Source of the DNA: Hansfordia pulvinata
Lineage: Eukaryota; Ascomycota; Sordariomycetes; Xylariales
Assembly (NCBI GenBank): GCA_006538405.1
Contig: BJKQ01000059.1
Coordinates: 1 to 14,615, forward strand
Length of the DNA: 14,615 nucleotides
Direction: 5' to 3'
Part shown: in pieces, positions 11,281-14,615 of the stretch
How the letters are laid out: each line of letters starts with the position of its first letter
Position numbering within the stretch: position 1 is the first letter of the stretch
Notes under the pieces: generated by a model
What the model was told of the DNA's origin: nothing
Seen by the model: the letters and a program-made list of their open reading frames with translations, nothing else
Database searches by the model: none
Translations under genes and position numbers: made by a program

Positions 11281-13200
11281 GAAAGGTACGACGGCTCGTT
11301 ATAGCAGATTAAATAGGCATTGTTAAATGAAATCCTGTACCACTTAATTTTATATTGTGTTAACTACTTCTTCTCTGTTATAGCCGTTGAATCCAGTCGT
11401 CTTAACTTTCAGGACTGGCTGGAAATGGGTATTAAAATGTCCTGAACCATCATTATTAGTAATCGGACTAAACGACCACCTAAGTTCTTCAAGTCTTTAT
11501 TTACTGTCGCATATAATGATTAATACCACGATTTTAACACATCTTTTAATTCGAACAATAAAACAAGTTAAGACGATAATTAAAAGGGATATTTTACGAC
11601 GTATTATAGATAATTAAAGGGTAATGATTAAGTAATAATCTTAAAGCGATTATGCTCGTAATTCAGTCATTCGTCACGGGCGGGGCTATGAAAGTGGAAT
11701 AAACTGTTTAATTAATTTAATAGCTATTAAAACACGGGTTGAAAATAAATAAATCGTTAAAAAATTCATACATTTTATAACCAAGCAGATTCCTTAATAA
11801 TTCAGGTAGCTTTTTTTCGTGATCGTGGCCGTGGCCGGACAGGGAAATTTTTTCTCGAAATCAGAAGAGAAGTTTATTAATAGTAGCTTATGTCTGGCCG
11901 GTAGGCTTAAAGAAAATATATACACTTGATCAGTGTGATGTTATTTGGTAACACAGATCACGTAATTAATTGACTGTGCATATCTGGTTATAAATTGGAA
12001 GACACTTGAGCTGATGTCATGGTATTTGTCTTTGCTTACTATGGTATTGAGGATAGCTTATTATTGAACCAATAATGACGATCGGCAGCATCCTTAAGGC
12101 CGAGAACGTTTGCTGTCAGGCGGCTATAGTGGCAGAATCTGTTATAGATGATCCATTCACACTACTAAACTGAAGTTCTAGACCCTGACTCGAAAATAAA
12201 GTTTGCCGGTCTAGGGAAAGATCTGTGAAATTTGACATGCAATACTGACTAATGATCACAGTCAGAACTACTTTGCTGCCATTCCATTTCCATTCACCTT
12301 AATCTGATTCAATCTACATCCAGCAATGACATCATTCATCACGTTTCTGCACCTCGGGCGATATAAAGACAGGGGTGTCTGTATACTGATGATTAGGTGA
12401 CCCGGGCGTCTCCTTGTTTGCTTAATGCAGGTTTAGCGATCGCTTTTCGAAGCTTTTCTTGCTACACTGCGTGACCGAGGCTCGCCGCAGTCGATGACAA
12501 TAATTCTAACATATCCCGAAGGAGATCACTTTTACTAAACCAAAATCAAGAGCATCTGCATACTTACAGCTGTGGCTGCTGTCACCTCGTTTTCAGCGCA
12601 TTAAAAATAACATGCCCTTCAGTGACTTAAAGTACGCGTTGCACGATTTAGTGGCACACTCGGAGTTTATTTGAATTAAGAAATGTGGAAAAGTTTGAAC
12701 AGATAGACTTATCAGCAATTTGGTTTGATCCTTGAAGTCGGTTTTCCAATTTGACGCTTCAGTCATTGCCATTAAGTTCACTAAGTAAGAAAATAGCCTT
12801 CCATGCTCGGGCCAGCTGAAAGCTTCCCGCCCCCCCCCCCCCTCTCCCCCCCGAAATTTTTTTTCTCACATTCATATTGAGAAATGACGTACTTTATCTA
12901 ATTATAAACTCTTATCGAAGAATAAAATGAAGCCACAACCGATCGAAAATACTCACTCTTACTATATTAACTGTTTTAAGTTAACTTGACCTTGGAAAGA
13001 CGCATGACACAACGAGACACACATATCTTATACTCAGATCTAACTCATCGATAGTCATTTCAACATTCCTTGGCCTAATTAAAATGTTTTGGCAGAAGGC
13101 ACTGCTCGATGGTGTGATACTCTGTAGATAAAAAAGATTTAATTCGATCTCGCCGTTTATAAGATCACCGGTTTCTTCGCAATGAAATAGAACGCAATAT
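11281..13200. other. Island of ordinary composition with no recognisable gene
   Basis: Base composition and CpA/TpG content are normal here, so this DNA has largely escaped RIP and was probably single-copy. I read both strands for long frames, exon-like segments and tRNA arms and found nothing I can name. The frame at 11,387-11,617 (+) begins with TTG and is compositionally unremarkable. The one at 12,593-12,781 (-) is 62 codons with no motif. Both look like chance openings. AT-rich patches at about 11,560-11,640 and 11,700-11,780 suggest mild mutation near the left edge. It may include the upstream region of the RNase III-like gene. Short exons of an unknown spliced gene, or a non-coding RNA, cannot be excluded. 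Confidence 0.55.
12830..12852. repeat. Poly-C tract (13 C, TCT, 7 C)
   Basis: A run of 13 C, then TCT, then 7 C, followed closely by a run of 8 T. On the minus strand it is G-rich and could form unusual secondary structure. It lies about 415 bp upstream of the start codon of the RNase III-like gene. The true length may differ, since such runs are hard to sequence. Confidence 0.9.
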
Positions 13201-13267
13201 TTTCAGCAACTCATTAATTCTCTCCGCAGCATTTTCAAATATCAAGCCCACGCTTATTTTCTCGCAG

Positions 13268-13844
13268 ATGACCATGCCTCAGGAAACACTCATTGAGAAA
13301 CAAACGGACTACAAGTTTCGAGATAGGAAGCTTCTCCAGGAATCCAGCATTGCTGCGGGTCACCCGCTTGCCAGAGTACATGTGATACGTCTGGAAACAA
13401 AAGACTGGCACTTTTAGGCGACAAAAGTCATAGCTCTTTTGATTGTGGATCAGCAGCACGAGCGAGGCTCATCAACATGTGGGTTTGAACTTCTCATAAT
13501 TACTCTTATTGAGTTTTACTTACAAATCAGGCCGCGCCAGCAAAGTGGTAGCAAATGATGCCTCGAAAAAAGAATTGCAGCGCCTTGGGCATCAAGCTCA
13601 CTTAGAAAACTCTATTCGGAAAAATCCCTCCCAAGGAGGACGAATTCCCCGCACGACAATGGCATCAACATTGGAAGCAATCATTGGCGCTATCTGGCTT
13701 GACAGTGGAAGAGACATTGTGGTGGTTAGAAACAGCGCCCGAAAACTTGGGTGTCATAGCTTAGCGCAGGGCTCTCGAACAGTGCACCATTTCGGCATTC
13801 GGTCGAGCCTTGTATACGACGACAATAATTCGGCAACATTTTAA
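13268..13844 (+). pseudogene. RNase III-like domain protein, two exons, exon 1 apparently frameshifted
   Basis: The product is a small RNase III-like domain protein of about 174 residues if the reading is repaired. Exon 1 (13,268-13,478) starts at an ATG; the nearest upstream in-frame stop is TAA at 13,160, with no other ATG between. Visible segments in order are: the amino-terminal helix (YKFRDRKLLQES, residues 15-26), then SGNKRLALLGDK (42-53), which matches the NERLEFLGD signature, then VIALLIVDQQHERG (54-67). Exon 2 (13,531-13,844) gives NPSQGG (102-107) and LEAIIGAIWLDSG (118-130). These match the small fungal RNase III-like proteins I know; no dsRNA-binding domain follows. The breaks are a loss of one base near 13,355-13,357 (after residue 29) and a gain of one base in AAAA at 13,423-13,426. 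Without correction, translation stops at TAG 13,415 after 49 residues. Two of the four catalytic acidic positions are not acidic (Ala48, Ser116); Asp52 and Glu119 remain. Residues 145-174 match nothing I know. The lesions could be homopolymer assembly errors in an intact gene. Confidence 0.8.
13479..13530 (+). other. Spliceosomal intron in the RNase III-like gene, 52 bp
   Basis: The donor is GTGGGT at 13,479, a CTTAC branch-site match lies at 13,519-13,523, and the acceptor is CAG ending at 13,530. The length is typical of fungal introns. It is a phase 1 intron: removing it joins T to GC to make a Cys codon and carries the reading from frame 2 into frame 0, where the conserved carboxy-terminal half lies. 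The alternative donor GTTTGA at 13,483 leads to an in-frame stop soon after the junction, so I reject it. Confidence 0.8.
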
Positions 13845-14040
13845 GATATAAGGTTTTCAAGAGCTGATATTGAGACTTGTATTTGCAAAATTGTTTGTGA
13901 ATGGTTACCGCTGTTATGTGCATTGTTTGACCGGTTTTCGCGTGACTGGCTCGGAACGGCCCCACTATACGTGCTATCCCTTATGAAAGTACCGCTTCTA
14001 CATAGAATGCTATGTAAATATGAACACTTATTTAATATAA
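13845..14040. other. 3' flank of the RNase III-like gene, end of the island
   Basis: Composition is normal with plenty of CpA and TpG up to about 14,030, then it falls abruptly into AT-rich sequence. The minus-strand frames across here (13,726-13,965 and 13,841-14,044) overlap the gene or its flank, carry no motif and look accidental. The segment probably holds the 3' untranslated region, though no clear polyadenylation signal stands out. Confidence 0.5.
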
Positions 14041-14615
14041 TCAAGACTTTATAATATTAAGAAACCTTAATGAAATCGTATTTATTACGGTAAATTGTAT
14101 ATGATATAAATATATAGATTTTTTAAAAAAATTTGAAAAAGCGGTATAAGGTATATGTTTTAAGAGATATTTAATAAAATGGGTTATGAATAGCTTATAA
14201 TAATCTTTATTAATAAAAGGTAAATACTATAAAGATAAGTATTAAATTATCGTTAAAAGGTACACTTTATTTAAAGTTAACTTAAATACTTAAATTAATT
14301 ATTAAGGTAATAAATAATGAAATATAAAAGAAACCTTTTCTTTATAAATTTTCTCTTTTTATTAATATTAGCTTTTTAATTAAATTCTTGTTTATAATAT
14401 TATTTCATTTAATAATTAAATAGTAAGTACTTCTTTATTATAATACTTATAAGAATCATATAACTTACTTATTATTTTTCATAATACTCGTATTTATGTA
14501 ATCTTGATATACATATAATTAATTTAGTAAAGTCCTTATACGATAATTTATCTTCAAGCTTTTTATACATATTAATATAAGTTTATCTTGTCTTATTAAT
14601 TTAATAATAGCTTTT
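14041..14615. repeat. AT-rich, moderately RIP-mutated flank
   Basis: AT-rich DNA resumes, with TAA and TTA in all frames and no gene. TpG and CpA are more frequent than in blocks 1 and 2 (for example gggttatgaatag near 14,180 and tttcattt near 14,402), so mutation is lighter or of a different age. It may be the edge of another dead repeat that continues beyond the window, or an area into which RIP has spread. Confidence 0.65.

Noticed and set aside
11387..11617. 76-codon frame on the + strand
   Set aside because: It starts at TTG, has no recognised motif, and its second half is AT-rich sequence with hydrophobic and basic residues typical of chance translation.
12593..12781. 62-codon frame on the - strand
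   Set aside because: Short, no motif, no neighbouring exon with plausible splice sites, no similarity I recognise.
13235..13459. 74-codon frame on the - strand
   Set aside because: It lies antisense to exon 1 of the RNase III-like gene, whose conserved motifs show that the + strand is the coding one.
13483..13530. Alternative intron donor at 13,483
   Set aside because: Splicing there keeps the original frame and meets a stop within about nine codons, losing the conserved carboxy-terminal half.
13726..14044. Two overlapping minus-strand frames of 79 and 67 codons
   Set aside because: They overlap each other and the 3' end of the RNase III-like gene, and carry no motif.

Overview
The window looks like repeat-rich accessory DNA from a filamentous ascomycete (Pezizomycotina). 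About 80% of it (1 to about 11,030, and 14,041 to the end) is very AT-rich. TpA is over-abundant, CpA and TpG are strongly depleted, CpG is still common (at least in the first 5.5 kb), and stop codons fall in all six frames. This is the pattern left by repeat-induced point mutation (RIP), the fungal process that converts CpA to TpA in duplicated DNA. Loss of CpG by methylation decay, or a mitochondrial origin, would look different.

Layout. (1) 1 to about 5,560: RIP-mutated DNA with moderate GC, many surviving CpG sites, a degenerate ~66 bp tandem repeat near the left end, and two near-perfect palindromes. (2) About 5,560 to 5,830: a junction with a 32 bp tandem duplication and a purine tract. 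(3) About 5,830 to 11,030: a second, still more AT-rich block with few CpG and a different set of surviving CpA contexts, so probably a different ancestral element or RIP history. (4) About 11,030 to 11,280: a transition. (5) About 11,280 to 14,040: an island of ordinary base composition with normal CpA/TpG. (6) 14,041 to 14,615: AT-rich DNA again, more weakly mutated.

The only gene I can identify is in the island: a small protein with an RNase III-like fold, on the + strand from 13,268 to 13,844. It has two exons separated by a 52 bp fungal-type intron. Exon 1 carries an apparent 1-base loss and a 1-base gain about 70 bp apart that cancel out, so the gene is either a pseudogene or an intact gene with two homopolymer errors in the assembly. 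Two of the four canonical RNase III catalytic acidic positions are not acidic, so a structural or RNA-binding role is more likely than cleavage. The rest of the island (11,281 to 13,200) shows no gene I can recognise.

No tRNA, rRNA, CRISPR array or intact mobile element was recognised. The mutated blocks are most likely dead transposons, but they are too degraded to assign to a family by reading.
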